Assembly: GCF_030462585.1 (NCBI RefSeq)
Contig: NZ_JASMRU010000020.1
Location: 16,679-80,678 of the forward strand
Length of the DNA stretch: 64,000 nt
DNA from: Pseudomonas sp. CAN1
GTDB lineage: Bacteria; Pseudomonadota; Gammaproteobacteria; Pseudomonadales; Pseudomonadaceae
Direction: 5' to 3'
Each line of letters opens with the position of its first letter. Position 1 is the first letter of the stretch. The position numbers and the translations under genes were made by a program. Below the pieces are notes generated by a model. The model was not told the DNA's origin and searched no databases. It saw only the letters and a list, made by a program, of their open reading frames with translations. Of this stretch, positions 17,982-26,338 are shown piece by piece.

Positions 17982-18815
17982 TTACCAGCCTCTGTCCGTG
18001 GAGCCGTAGCGATAGCCGCTGTCGAGCAATCCTTCCGCCACCTGCGGCGATGCATTCCGACGCATGATCCGCGCCAGGGTGCCGTCCAGCCACAGGGTTT
18101 CCATCAGGCGCAACCATTCGGCGCTTTGCGCCGGGGTGAAGCGCTTGCGCGAGAGCATCAGGTTGTGGGGTGTCGCCGGGCCGGGCATCACATCTACCAC
18201 ATGAAAGCGTTCACGTTGACGACGATCGGCGACCGAGCCGGCAAGATTCATCTCGTGGCCGATCACCGCCTCCACGTCGCCATTGAGCAGCGCGCTGAAG
18301 CGGTTGGTGTCGTCCTTGTATTCCACTACCCGCCCCTCGGCCCGGAGGATGCGCAGCATGCCGTCGATAAAGGCGCCGTGGCGGTAACCGGCGATCACCC
18401 CGATGCGCGCGCCGGGCATGTCGTGGAAGGCGTCCAGGCTGTTTATCTCGCCCAGGTCGTCGCGCACGATCAGCTTGTTGCGCATATAGAGGTAGGGCAG
18501 CAGATAGGTGTAGGTGCGCCGCTGCGGCGTGGCGACGCCGCTGGTGCCCATCTGCAGGTCGCCGCTTTCGAGCATCCGCCAGACCTCGTCGCGCGGGCGC
18601 ACCGAAGCGCTGAACTGGCAGCCGGTGCGCCGGCTCAGCTCGGCAATCAGGTCCGGGTCGATGCCGACGTCATCGTGGAAGAACACCACGTTGCGCGTGT
18701 AGGCGACGCTGATCGGCTGTTCGCAGCCATAGCGATCCTCGGCCATGGCTTCCGCACACAGCCACACGGCCGGAGCCAGGACCAGCAACAAGCGCAATCT
18801 TCGGTGAAATGCCAT
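17982..18815 (-). CDS. Periplasmic solute-binding protein (SBP_bac_3 type) coupled to the HD-GYP sensor
   Basis: This 277-aa protein has a signal peptide (about 1-25, ending AEAMA) and the fold pattern of amino-acid type periplasmic binding proteins (ISVAYTRN...DPDLIAELSRRTGC...MGTSGVATPQRRTYTYLLPYL...GARIGVIAGYRHGAF). The ATG at 18815 has GGAG in front; a GTG at 18830 is an in-frame alternative. No ABC permease or ATPase is nearby. The gene is directly followed by the HD-GYP sensor, so a signalling rather than transport role is likely. Ligand unknown. Confidence 0.85.
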   Translation of the reverse strand: MAFHRRLRLLLVLAPAVWLCAEAMAEDRYGCEQPISVAYTRNVVFFHDDVGIDPDLIAELSRRTGCQFSASVRPRDEVWRMLESGDLQMGTSGVATPQRRTYTYLLPYLYMRNKLIVRDDLGEINSLDAFHDMPGARIGVIAGYRHGAFIDGMLRILRAEGRVVEYKDDTNRFSALLNGDVEAVIGHEMNLAGSVADRRQRERFHVVDVMPGPATPHNLMLSRKRFTPAQSAEWLRLMETLWLDGTLARIMRRNASPQVAEGLLDSGYRYGSTDRGW

Positions 18816-19318
18816 GAACCCGCTCCGCACGCGGTATCGGCCTCAGGGGGAGCACGGCATGGACGCTCGTCTTCGGCAGGGGGGAGTTACAGCTATCACA
18901 AGAGTGTAATCCGGCTTCTCCAAAGCGCCGGACAATCGCGCAGAGAAATGTCACTTCGTCGGAATCCGCTCCGCCGATGTGACTCAAGCGCCCAGCGGCG
19001 GTTGCGTCGGCCGAACGGTGCTGCTTAACTCAGGCCCAAGCGTGACCCATGAGTCACACGCTGCATCCAAGAAAGTTTTTCGCGGCACGCAGTTCCCCCA
19101 AGCCGCCCCTTCCCCGCCTGATCAATACCCCGAATCCGCACCTTCAACGGCGCCGGAAATCGTGCCTATTGATGCTCCAACCATTTGAAAATTAAGAGAT
19201 TGTTAACTTTCGTCGAGTGACATGAAGCTGTCACGCCAAGACGCTTTCCTCTGCCTGGGTACTTTCTTCGCATCCGCTGGTGGGTGCGCACCATGACCTG
19301 CGTCTGGAGGAATACGAC
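18816..19318. promoter_or_regulatory. Divergent intergenic region with repeated GTGAC/GTCAC palindromes upstream of phaG
   Basis: These 503 nt separate the leftward binding-protein gene from phaG. Two palindromes share the same arms: GTGAC-N6-GTCAC at 19042-19057 and GTGAC-N8-GTCAC at 19217-19234. The second is about 85 nt upstream of the phaG start. They may be regulator sites; no known consensus was matched. phaG has a good ribosome site (GGAGG, 19306-19310). Confidence 0.4.
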
Positions 19319-20212
19319 ATGAGGCCGGAAACCGCCGTCGTCGAGATTCAGCAACATCGGGTACACACGGAGTTTCACGCCAACAGGGAAGCGCGCCAGA
19401 CCATCATCCTGGTCAATGGCTCGCTGGCGACCACCGCCTCCTTCGCGCAAACGGTGAAATACCTGCAACCGCACTTCAACGTCGTCTGCTACGACCAGCC
19501 CTACGCGGGCCAGTCCAAGGCCCACAACGACTGCCGTGAGCCGATCACCAAGGAATACGAGGCGCAGCTACTGCTCGACCTGATCGAGCACTACCGCGCC
19601 GACGTGGTGATGTCCTTCTCCTGGGGCGGCGTCGCCACCCTGCTCGCCCTGGCGCAGCGCCCGGCGCGAATCCAGAAGGCGGTGATCAACTCCTTCTCGC
19701 CGCTGCTCAACGCCTCCATGCTCGACTACCTGCACCGCGGCCTGGACTACCTCTCCGCCTGCGACCGCGCGAACATCGGCAACCTGGTCAACGACACCAT
19801 CGGCCGCTACCTGCCGCAGCTCTTCAAGCGCTACAACTTCCGCCACGTCGCCGGCCTCGACGAGCACGAATACCAGCAGATGCACTTCCACATCTGCCAG
19901 GTGCTCAAGCTCAGCGCCGACAGCTACATGGAAAAATTCGCGGCCATCGACATCCCGCTGCTGTTCATGAACGGCGAGCTGGACATCTACACCACCCCGG
20001 CCGAAGCCAAGCTGTTCCAGCAACTGATCCGCGACTGCGAGTTCCGCACCATCCGCAACGCCGGCCACTTCATCGACGTGGAACACAAGAAGGCCTGGCA
20101 GGAAACCCAGGACGCCCTCCTGACCTTCCTCCAGCCCCAGCGCCACCCAGTCCTGGCCAGCCCCTACCTGCCCAGTAGCCAGGGCGTCCCCATCGCCGCC
20201 ATGGTGGGCTGA
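19319..20212 (+). CDS. phaG: PhaG-type 3-hydroxyacyl-ACP:CoA transacylase/thioesterase
   Basis: This 297-aa alpha/beta-hydrolase links fatty acid synthesis to medium-chain polyhydroxyalkanoate precursors by releasing or transferring 3-hydroxyacyl groups from ACP. It resembles P. putida PhaG closely at the N-terminus (MRPE.AV, IILVNGSLATTASFAQTV, YDQPYAGQSK) and at VMSFSWGG, which holds the nucleophile serine. NAGHFIDVE carries the catalytic histidine. The related rhamnolipid enzyme RhlA is the alternative, but the N-terminal match favours PhaG. The ATG at 19319 follows GGAGG; an earlier start at 19280 is weaker. No phaC or rhlB lies beside it, as is usual for phaG. Confidence 0.88.
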   Translation: MRPETAVVEIQQHRVHTEFHANREARQTIILVNGSLATTASFAQTVKYLQPHFNVVCYDQPYAGQSKAHNDCREPITKEYEAQLLLDLIEHYRADVVMSFSWGGVATLLALAQRPARIQKAVINSFSPLLNASMLDYLHRGLDYLSACDRANIGNLVNDTIGRYLPQLFKRYNFRHVAGLDEHEYQQMHFHICQVLKLSADSYMEKFAAIDIPLLFMNGELDIYTTPAEAKLFQQLIRDCEFRTIRNAGHFIDVEHKKAWQETQDALLTFLQPQRHPVLASPYLPSSQGVPIAAMVG

Positions 20213-20230
20213 TGCAGCCAGCGCACACGG

Positions 20231-20267
20231 CCGGGGGCCGGCCCCAGACCTTCCGCCCCCGGTTTTT
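20231..20267 (+). terminator. phaG terminator
   Basis: CCGGGGGC (20231-20238) pairs with GCCCCCGG (20255-20262), followed by five T. Confidence 0.82.
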
Positions 20268-20364
20268 CATTGCGTAGATTTCGTTGCAGAAAGGGCGCCG
20301 CCCGAGCAGCTCGCCGGCCAAGGCTTCACTAAGCCCCGCCCTTCTGGTAAAAAGGCACCCCCAA

Positions 20365-20438
20365 GCGGGCGTCGTATAATGGCATTACCTGAGCTTCCCA
20401 AGCTCATGACGAGGGTTCGATTCCCTTCGCCCGCTCCA
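20365..20438 (+). tRNA. tRNA-Gly (anticodon CCC)
   Basis: The 7-bp acceptor stem GCGGGCG/CGCCCGC, the anticodon stem TGAGC/GCTCA with loop TTCCCAA (anticodon CCC), the T arm with GGTTCGATTCC and an encoded CCA 3' end (20436-20438) are all present. The length is 74 nt. A strong terminator follows. Confidence 0.96.
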
Positions 20439-20449
20439 GAATCCCAAGC

Positions 20450-20485
20450 AAAAGCCCCCGGCAGCGTGAGTTGCCGGGGGCTTTT
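20450..20485 (+). terminator. tRNA-Gly terminator
   Basis: AAAAGCCCCCGGCA pairs with TGCCGGGGGCTTTT around GCGTGAGT, giving a long GC stem with a T-rich 3' side. Confidence 0.85.
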
Positions 20486-20553
20486 GTGTTTTTGGCGTCG
20501 CCAAAGCCTGTCTTGTAAACTCCCTGGCACACCAACATTCCCGGACCCGCCGT

Positions 20554-22404
20554 ATGCCAGCTCCCGCCCCGCACCGGCAATCCCTGTCCTGGCTCCTGCT
20601 CACCCTCCTGTTGATATTGATCCGCCCCGTTTGGGCCGATCAGGTAGTTGACGCGGCGGCTGTCACTGCTGAGCCCCTGTCGCTTACCACCTACGTTTCC
20701 GTACTCGAAGACCCAACCCGCGCCCTGACGCTGGCGGATGTGCAATCCCCCGAGCAGCAGGCGCGCTTCAAGGGCGATCAGCCACCGGGGAGTTCGTTGG
20801 CGATGGGGTTCACCCGTTCGGCGTTCTGGTTGAAGTTGAAGCTGGGCAACCCGAGCGATGCGCCGCTGCAGCGCATGCTGGTGGTGGAAAACCCGCGCAT
20901 CTCTCATGTGCAGGCGAACATCCCGCAAGCGGATGGCTCGTACAAGACGATCAACACCGGCAGCGATGTGCCGCAATCGAGCAAGGTCTACCCGAACCGC
21001 AACTTCGTCTTCCCGCTGAATCTGCCGGCGCAGTCGGAGCAGGTGGTGTACCTGCGGGTGGAGTCGAGCATCGGCTTGCTGGTGCCACTACAACTGTGGC
21101 CGGTGAAGGCGTTCCACGCCTACGAGCGCGACGACTACACGGGCAAGGCGTGGTACTTCGGCATCGCGGTGGCGATGATCCTGTTCAACCTGATGCTGCT
21201 GCTCGCCCTGCGCGACCCGATCTACCTGCTCTACGTGGTGTTCGTCAGCTGCACGGCCTCGGCGCTGGCGATCAAGAATGGCCTGGCGCCGGACTGGTCG
21301 ATCCTCGGCGTGCCGCTCAATTCGAACATCGTCTACTACTCGGGCGTGTCGCTGGCCCTCGCTGCGCTGCTGCTGTTCGCGCGGCGGATGATGCAGCTGG
21401 ACCGCATCCTGCCGCGCCTGGACTGGGTGCTGCGCGGGATGATCGTGCTCTATCTGCTCAGCCTCGTCGCCTATGCGTTCGCGCTGCCCTACGTGTCCCG
21501 CGCGGGCATCATGCTGAACTTCGCCACGGCGGTGGTGCTGCTAGTCGCGGCCATCGTCTGCGCCTTCAAGCGCCAGCGCAGCGCGTTCTTCTTCCTCGCC
21601 GCCTTCGCCCTGCTGATGCTCGGCGGGGCGATGACCTCGCTGCGCGCCATGGGCATCGTGCCGACCAACCTGTTCACCGTGGACGGCCTGCAGCTGGGTT
21701 CGGCGATGGAGATGATCGTGCTGGCCTTCGCCCTCGCCGACCGCTTCAACGTGATGCGCCGGGAGAAAACCCGGGTGCAGGAGGAGCTGATCCAGGCCCA
21801 GCAGCAGCTTGTGGATAACCTGCGCAGCTCCGAGCACGAACTGGAGCAGCGCGTCGCCGAGCGCACCGACGAACTGCGCGAGCTGAACAACCAGCTGGAA
21901 GCCATGAGCCTGACCGATGCTCTCACCGGCATCGCCAACCGGCGCCGCTTCGACCAGGTGCTGGAACAGGAATGGGGCCACGCGCGCCGCTCCGGCGAGC
22001 TGTTGGCCCTGGCGATCGTCGATGTGGACTGGTTCAAGCGCTACAACGACCACTACGGCCACCCGGCCGGCGACGCCTGCCTGCGGGACATCGCCCAGGC
22101 GCTGGCGACGACGGTCAACCGCTCCACCGACCTGGTAGCGCGCTATGGCGGCGAAGAGTTCGTCTTCCTTGCGCCGATGACCGACCTCGCCGGTGTGCGC
22201 GGCATGGCGAACAAGCTGCTGCAGGCGGTGGAGAACCTCGCCCTGCCCCACGAGCTTTCGCCGCTGGGGCGGGTGAGCGTGAGCATCGGTGTCGCGGCTT
22301 CGCTGCCAGGCAAGGAAAGCTCGGCAGAAGCACTGGTAGAGCGGGCAGATGCGGCGCTGTATGAGGCGAAGAAGCAGGGGCGGAATCAAGCGGTGGGCGG
22401 TTAG
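20554..22404 (+). CDS. Diguanylate cyclase with 7TMR-DISM sensor
   Basis: This 616-aa membrane protein should make cyclic di-GMP from GTP. A signal peptide (about 1-28) precedes a periplasmic 7TMR-DISM extracellular domain (about 35-190), seven transmembrane helices (about 200-400), a coiled coil (about 405-450) and a C-terminal GGDEF domain (about 450-615). The active site is intact: LTDALTGIANRRRFD, DVDWFKRYND and the signature GGEEF. A typical inhibitory RxxD site is not evident just before GGEEF. The sensor type usually responds to carbohydrates or other small ligands. Confidence 0.92.
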   Translation: MPAPAPHRQSLSWLLLTLLLILIRPVWADQVVDAAAVTAEPLSLTTYVSVLEDPTRALTLADVQSPEQQARFKGDQPPGSSLAMGFTRSAFWLKLKLGNPSDAPLQRMLVVENPRISHVQANIPQADGSYKTINTGSDVPQSSKVYPNRNFVFPLNLPAQSEQVVYLRVESSIGLLVPLQLWPVKAFHAYERDDYTGKAWYFGIAVAMILFNLMLLLALRDPIYLLYVVFVSCTASALAIKNGLAPDWSILGVPLNSNIVYYSGVSLALAALLLFARRMMQLDRILPRLDWVLRGMIVLYLLSLVAYAFALPYVSRAGIMLNFATAVVLLVAAIVCAFKRQRSAFFFLAAFALLMLGGAMTSLRAMGIVPTNLFTVDGLQLGSAMEMIVLAFALADRFNVMRREKTRVQEELIQAQQQLVDNLRSSEHELEQRVAERTDELRELNNQLEAMSLTDALTGIANRRRFDQVLEQEWGHARRSGELLALAIVDVDWFKRYNDHYGHPAGDACLRDIAQALATTVNRSTDLVARYGGEEFVFLAPMTDLAGVRGMANKLLQAVENLALPHELSPLGRVSVSIGVAASLPGKESSAEALVERADAALYEAKKQGRNQAVGG

Positions 22405-22414
22405 ATTCCCGGCT

Positions 22415-22918
22415 TCAATCGACTGGCCGGTCGCCACGCAACTTCCCCAACCAGCCACCGACACCCGACGATATCGTGCTGAACTTCGGCACATCATCCC
22501 AGGAAACCCACAGGCGCCCCTGCCAGTCGAGGACCGTTACCCGGTCGCAACGCCAGCTCATCTGGACGCGCCGGGGACGCTGCGGATCGACGCGCCCCTG
22601 ATCGCGCAGCAGTGGGATCACATCGTCCGACAGCCAGCGCGCTACCGTGCGGTACTCCGCATGACCATAGCGGATCAGTGCCTTGTACAGCGCCGGCTCG
22701 TTGATTACCTCGGCCTTCTCCTCGCTGCCACGGGCCTGCAGCAGCCAGACCGTTCGCACCTTATCGCCCGACACCTTCCCCGCCAGACTCTGCGGATGCC
22801 GTAGGCCGAGCAGCCGCGCGAAGTCTTGCGCAACGATCCAGGGCTGGTCGTCGATCAGCACACCGCGCAGGTAGTGGTTGTTTCGCGTGAAGGTGGTGGC
22901 GGTGTAGAGATCATCCAT
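22415..22918 (-). CDS. BRO-N domain protein (phage antirepressor-like)
   Basis: This 167-aa protein has the BRO-N fold pattern (VLIDDQPWIVAQDFARLLGLRHPQSL, ALYKALIRYG), the DNA-binding domain found in phage antirepressors and in many Pseudomonas genomic islands. The start at 22918 is chosen because of GGAGG 7 nt upstream; the open frame to 23131 would cross the operator region. The last 50 residues (about 115-167) are Trp/Arg-rich and unrelated to known antirepressor C-termini that I recognise. It is divergent from the small regulator at 23131, with two palindromes between them. Confidence 0.85.
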   Translation of the reverse strand: MDDLYTATTFTRNNHYLRGVLIDDQPWIVAQDFARLLGLRHPQSLAGKVSGDKVRTVWLLQARGSEEKAEVINEPALYKALIRYGHAEYRTVARWLSDDVIPLLRDQGRVDPQRPRRVQMSWRCDRVTVLDWQGRLWVSWDDVPKFSTISSGVGGWLGKLRGDRPVD

Positions 22919-23073
22919 GGCTAGCCTCCAGGGGCTGGAAAAAGCGCTCCACTGCTTCGAGTCGCCAAGCTCGAGATGAGTGAGCTTTCGAAAGGGAGAG
23001 CGAATGCGCAGGCGCAAGGCTTCCCGTTCGAGAGAGGTTGGGTCAGTATTCAAGCCACTACAGCGGCGAGGCA

Positions 23074-23117
23074 TATGGACATTATCCATAATTTCGCCTT
23101 TATGGCAATATTCCATA
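23074..23117. promoter_or_regulatory. Two 17-bp operators between divergent BRO and regulator genes
   Basis: TATGG-N7-CCATA occurs twice, at 23074-23090 and 23101-23117, centres 27 bp apart. The first extends to TATGGA-N5-TCCATA. The second overlaps a CATAAT (23114-23119) that could be the -10 box of the rightward gene. The pattern resembles operators of lambda-like repressors and the 77-aa neighbour is the obvious candidate ligand. Confidence 0.7.
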
Positions 23118-23130
23118 ATGAGAATTTTCA

Positions 23131-23364
23131 ATGGCCCAGGGCATGGCCGATAGAGCGCTGCAACTACTAGAGCTGACCAGCCTCAAGGATTTAGCTGAGG
23201 TGAACAGTAAAGAATACGTACGCTGGCAGAGTATCAAACGGAAAAAAGCGAGATTTGCGGTCGATGAGTTGGAACAGCTTGTCGCACTCTATCCCCAGTA
23301 TCGTTGGTGGTTGATAACAGGAGAGCCACTGCCAGAAGCTGGCCAAACAGTCCCTGAAACATAA
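23131..23364 (+). CDS. Small phage-type transcriptional regulator (XRE/Cro-like)
   Basis: This 77-aa protein has the layout of short helix-turn-helix regulators seen with Pseudomonas prophage remnants: LTSLKDLAEVNSKEYVRWQSIKRKKARF, then ELEQLVALYPQYRWWLITGE. It has no dimerisation or cleavage domain. The start could also be the ATG at 23143. It lies directly downstream of the paired operators and 47 nt upstream of the ATPase gene, so it may control both itself and the ATPase, and the divergent BRO gene. The DNA-binding role is inferred from the pattern. Confidence 0.75.
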   Translation: MAQGMADRALQLLELTSLKDLAEVNSKEYVRWQSIKRKKARFAVDELEQLVALYPQYRWWLITGEPLPEAGQTVPET

Positions 23365-23411
23365 TTATTCTCTCCCAGAACTTAATCGCACTGACAACTT
23401 GGAAGTATAGA

Positions 23412-24986
23412 ATGCGAGACATAAACACTGAAACATTAAAGTTAACAAAGCGAGCAGAAAATAACACAATCAATCTAGTTAGCTCCTTTGTTGAGCTCGG
23501 CCCTGTAATCCCTGTCCTCTCCATTCCTGAAAGCCAAGTAATATATGGAAGAAGGGGGACAGGAAAAACGCACATACTCCGCTACCTAGACAATAGCATT
23601 CACAATAGAAAAGAGTGCAGCATATACCTTGATATGAGGGTAATTGGCTCTACTGGCGGAATTTATGCAGATGAAAGACTGCCACTAAAAGAGCGCGCAA
23701 CCAGGTTGCTCTCAGACACCCTGATAGCAATTCACGAAAGGATTCTTGAGAAGATAACCAAGGCCGAAGAACCATACGTTACCGCGGAGATTCTTCCTCT
23801 ACTTGACGAATTCGTGACCAGCGCCACTGAAGTAATTGTGGACGGAACGGTAGCCACTGAGAAGACCGAAAACACATCACTGAGTGAAAGCAGAAGCTTA
23901 CACATGGGGGTAAAATCGGGCAGCCAGCTTACTCTCGACTCAAAATTATCACTCGGGATTGACACTAAAAACTGTGAATCAAAACGCACTTCCGCTTCTG
24001 GCTCCGAAAAGCTCCGCGTCCATTTCGGATCACTCAATAGCGCCGCTTCAAAACTTATAGCAAAGCTTCCAAAGCAAAGACTATGGATTATCTTAGACGA
24101 GTGGAGCGAAGTTCCGCTTGACTTACAGCCGTTCCTAGCCGACCTTCTTCGAAGAACACTTTTCCCCACGCCCGGAGTTGCAATAAAGATTGCTGCCATC
24201 GCGCAGCGCAGCAATTTCAGAATCCCGGATGGGAACTCAACCTATATCGGGCTTGAGCCGGGAGCAGATGTAGCCGGCAGCCTAAACCTAGATGAATTCC
24301 TTGTTTTCGACAACGAAGCCCCTCGAGCCATGGAATTTTTCGGGACCATGCTTCATCGTCACTTAAAGTCTATATCTGACGATCAAGATATTTTCTCTAG
24401 TAAATACCCGGAACCACGAAACCTAATAAACGACCTTTTTACTCAGATCAATGCATTTGAAGAATTCGTCAGAGCATCCGAGGGAGTTCCACGTGATGCT
24501 ATCAACATCCTATCTTTGGCTGCGCAACGAGCAGACAAGTCAAAAATATCAGTCCCTGACGTTCGAATTGCTGCAAAAAACTGGTATAGCCGATATAAAA
24601 GCAAAGCGATTGCTAGCCGACAAGAAGCTATAGAGCTTTTAAACTGGATAATTGACGAAGTGATCCAGCACCGGCAAGCAAAAGCCTTTCTAGTTCCGAG
24701 CGACCTAAACAACGACCTCATTGACTTCCTATATGACGCCCGAGTCTTACACATACTGCGAGAGGGGATATCAGCCCAAGATATTCCTGGAAAAAGATTC
24801 AATGTCTATTCCATCGACTACGGATGCTATGTAGACCTCATAAATACAATAAAAGCCCCTAAAGGGCTATTCCAAGCCGATGATAACGAGAAATACTCTG
24901 AGGTCCCACAAAACGACTATCGCTCCATCCGCAGAGCTATTCTCGATATACAAGATTTCAAAAGAAGAACGCACTCGTTGTTTTAA
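23412..24986 (+). CDS. AAA/STAND-like P-loop ATPase of unknown function, AT-rich
   Basis: This 524-aa protein has a clear Walker A motif GRRGTGKT (G46-T53) and Walker B LWIILDE (224-230), with IAAIAQRSNF (about 258-267) in the place of a sensor-1 strand. A serine-rich, low-complexity stretch (about 145-200) separates the two motifs, unusually long. The organisation resembles the ORC/CDC6-like bacterial ATPases. The C-terminal 200 residues look alpha-helical, possibly winged-helix. Codon use and base composition are far more AT-rich than all neighbours, indicating horizontal transfer. No nuclease, transmembrane or toxin domain was found in it or beside it. A defence or phage-related role is possible but unproven. 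Confidence 0.8.
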   Translation: MRDINTETLKLTKRAENNTINLVSSFVELGPVIPVLSIPESQVIYGRRGTGKTHILRYLDNSIHNRKECSIYLDMRVIGSTGGIYADERLPLKERATRLLSDTLIAIHERILEKITKAEEPYVTAEILPLLDEFVTSATEVIVDGTVATEKTENTSLSESRSLHMGVKSGSQLTLDSKLSLGIDTKNCESKRTSASGSEKLRVHFGSLNSAASKLIAKLPKQRLWIILDEWSEVPLDLQPFLADLLRRTLFPTPGVAIKIAAIAQRSNFRIPDGNSTYIGLEPGADVAGSLNLDEFLVFDNEAPRAMEFFGTMLHRHLKSISDDQDIFSSKYPEPRNLINDLFTQINAFEEFVRASEGVPRDAINILSLAAQRADKSKISVPDVRIAAKNWYSRYKSKAIASRQEAIELLNWIIDEVIQHRQAKAFLVPSDLNNDLIDFLYDARVLHILREGISAQDIPGKRFNVYSIDYGCYVDLINTIKAPKGLFQADDNEKYSEVPQNDYRSIRRAILDIQDFKRRTHSLF

Positions 24987-24990
24987 CCCC

Positions 24991-25025
24991 CTAAGAGGGC
25001 GGCCAATCTAGCCGCCCTCTTAGGC
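24991..25025. terminator. Bidirectional terminator between ATPase and dipZ-type gene
   Basis: CCTAAGAGGGCGGC and GCCGCCCTCTTAGG form a perfect 14-bp stem with a 7-nt loop between two convergent genes. It marks the right edge of the AT-rich segment. Confidence 0.8.
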
Positions 25026-25028
25026 ATA

Positions 25029-26240
25029 TCAATTCTTTCTCCCCCTCTCCTTCAACAGCGCCTGAATCACCTGCTCCTGCTCCCCATACCCGCCCTCGCC
25101 GATCGACAGGTGACGAATCCGCCCCTGGGCGTCGATGAAGTAGTGCGCCGGCCAGTACTGGTTGGCGAAGGCGTTCCAGATCCGGTACTGGTTATCCAGC
25201 GCCACGGGGTAGTGAATGTCGTGCTGCTTCACCGCCTCGCGGACATTGGCCGGGACCCGTTCGAAGGGGTATTCCGGGGTGTGCACGCCAATTACCACCA
25301 GGCCCTGGTCGGCATATTTCTTCGCCCAGGCGTTCACATACGGCAGGCTGTGCTGGCAGTTGATGCAGTCGTAGGTCCAGAAGTCGACCAGCACCACCTT
25401 GCCACGCAGGTCACGCAGGTTCAGTTCGGGGCTGTTGATCCATTCCACTGCGCCTTGCAGTTCCGGCGCCGGGCCGAGGTCCGGCAAGCGCTCGGCGCCG
25501 TGGGCCATGTCGCCGGGCATCAGTTGGCTGATAAGCGCGGGCACGCCGTCGATGACCTGGCGCTCAAGGCTGTTCACCAGCGTGGATGAACTGCCGGAAG
25601 CCAGTTGCGCGCTGGTGCCGCTGGCAATGCCGACGACGGCCAGCAGGGCGAGTACACCGGTGGCGCGGCGCAGGCCTTCGATGACGGCCATGCGCGGCCG
25701 CAGTTGCTGCATCAGCCGGCGACCGGCGAACAGCACGATGCCCAGCACCGTGGCGCTGCCCAGGCCGTAAGCGAACAGCAGCAGGCTGGTCTGCGCACTC
25801 GGGCCTTGCAGCATGGCGCCGGAGAGAATCAGCCCCAGCACCGGCCCGGCGCAGGGCGCCCACAGCAAGCCGGCAGCGAAGCCCAGCACCCACGCGGAAA
25901 GCCCCGGAGGCAGGCGGCGGGACTCGCCGTGCAGGCGATCACCGAGCCACGCCCAGGGCTTGGCCAGCCAGTCACTGAAGCGCGGCCAGAGCAGGGCAAC
26001 GGCGGAAACCGCCAGCAGCGCGAGGGCGAAGTAACGGCCCCACTCGCTGGCGGCGATCACCCAGTTGCTGGAGACGGTCGCCAGGCTCGCCAGCACGGCG
26101 AAGCCGCTGGCCAGGCCGAGCAGCGTGACCCACGGCGACCACGTCGGGCCGCCGGCGCGCTGCAACAACAGCGGCAGTACGGGAAGGATGCAGGGGCTGA
26201 GCAGGGTCAGCGCCCCGCCGAGAAAGGCGATGAGCAACAT
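25029..26240 (-). CDS. dipZ: CcdA-thioredoxin fusion (DipZ-like thiol-disulfide protein)
   Basis: This 403-aa protein joins a CcdA/DsbD-like six-helix membrane domain (about 1-245; cysteines in LSPCILPVLP and WAPCAGPVLG) to a periplasmic TlpA-type thioredoxin domain (about 265-400) with the redox pair DCINC. It should carry electrons from the cytoplasm to periplasmic thiols, for cytochrome maturation, disulfide repair or metal/oxidant stress. The start at 26240 (MLLIAFLGG) has GAGG upstream; the longer frame to 26585 covers the neighbouring DUF2790 gene and is not coding. It lies 98 nt downstream of the DUF2790 gene on the same strand. Confidence 0.9.
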   Translation of the reverse strand: MLLIAFLGGALTLLSPCILPVLPLLLQRAGGPTWSPWVTLLGLASGFAVLASLATVSSNWVIAASEWGRYFALALLAVSAVALLWPRFSDWLAKPWAWLGDRLHGESRRLPPGLSAWVLGFAAGLLWAPCAGPVLGLILSGAMLQGPSAQTSLLLFAYGLGSATVLGIVLFAGRRLMQQLRPRMAVIEGLRRATGVLALLAVVGIASGTSAQLASGSSSTLVNSLERQVIDGVPALISQLMPGDMAHGAERLPDLGPAPELQGAVEWINSPELNLRDLRGKVVLVDFWTYDCINCQHSLPYVNAWAKKYADQGLVVIGVHTPEYPFERVPANVREAVKQHDIHYPVALDNQYRIWNAFANQYWPAHYFIDAQGRIRHLSIGEGGYGEQEQVIQALLKERGRKN

Positions 26241-26338
26241 GGGCACCTCGGTGGGCCGGCGGCCCGTGGGGTTCACGCTTGGGATAAACGCCAGGGGAAT
26301 AAACGCCGTGGCCGTCCATGGCTGCGGCCGAGGGGAAA

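Noticed and set aside
15501..19028. 1175-aa open frame on the plus strand opposite the HD-GYP and binding-protein genes
   Set aside because: It is low-complexity (runs of Gln, Ala, Val, His), has no domain and lies exactly antisense to two well-supported genes. High-GC genes commonly leave such open antisense frames.
20365..20438. tRNA-Gly as attachment site for the 22.4-25.0 kb island
   Set aside because: No integrase is present, no copy of the tRNA 3' end was found at the island's right edge, and a core diguanylate cyclase gene lies between.
22919..23131. N-terminal extension of the BRO-N protein
   Set aside because: It would run through the operator region and the divergent regulator's leader. 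A good ribosome site favours the start at 22918.
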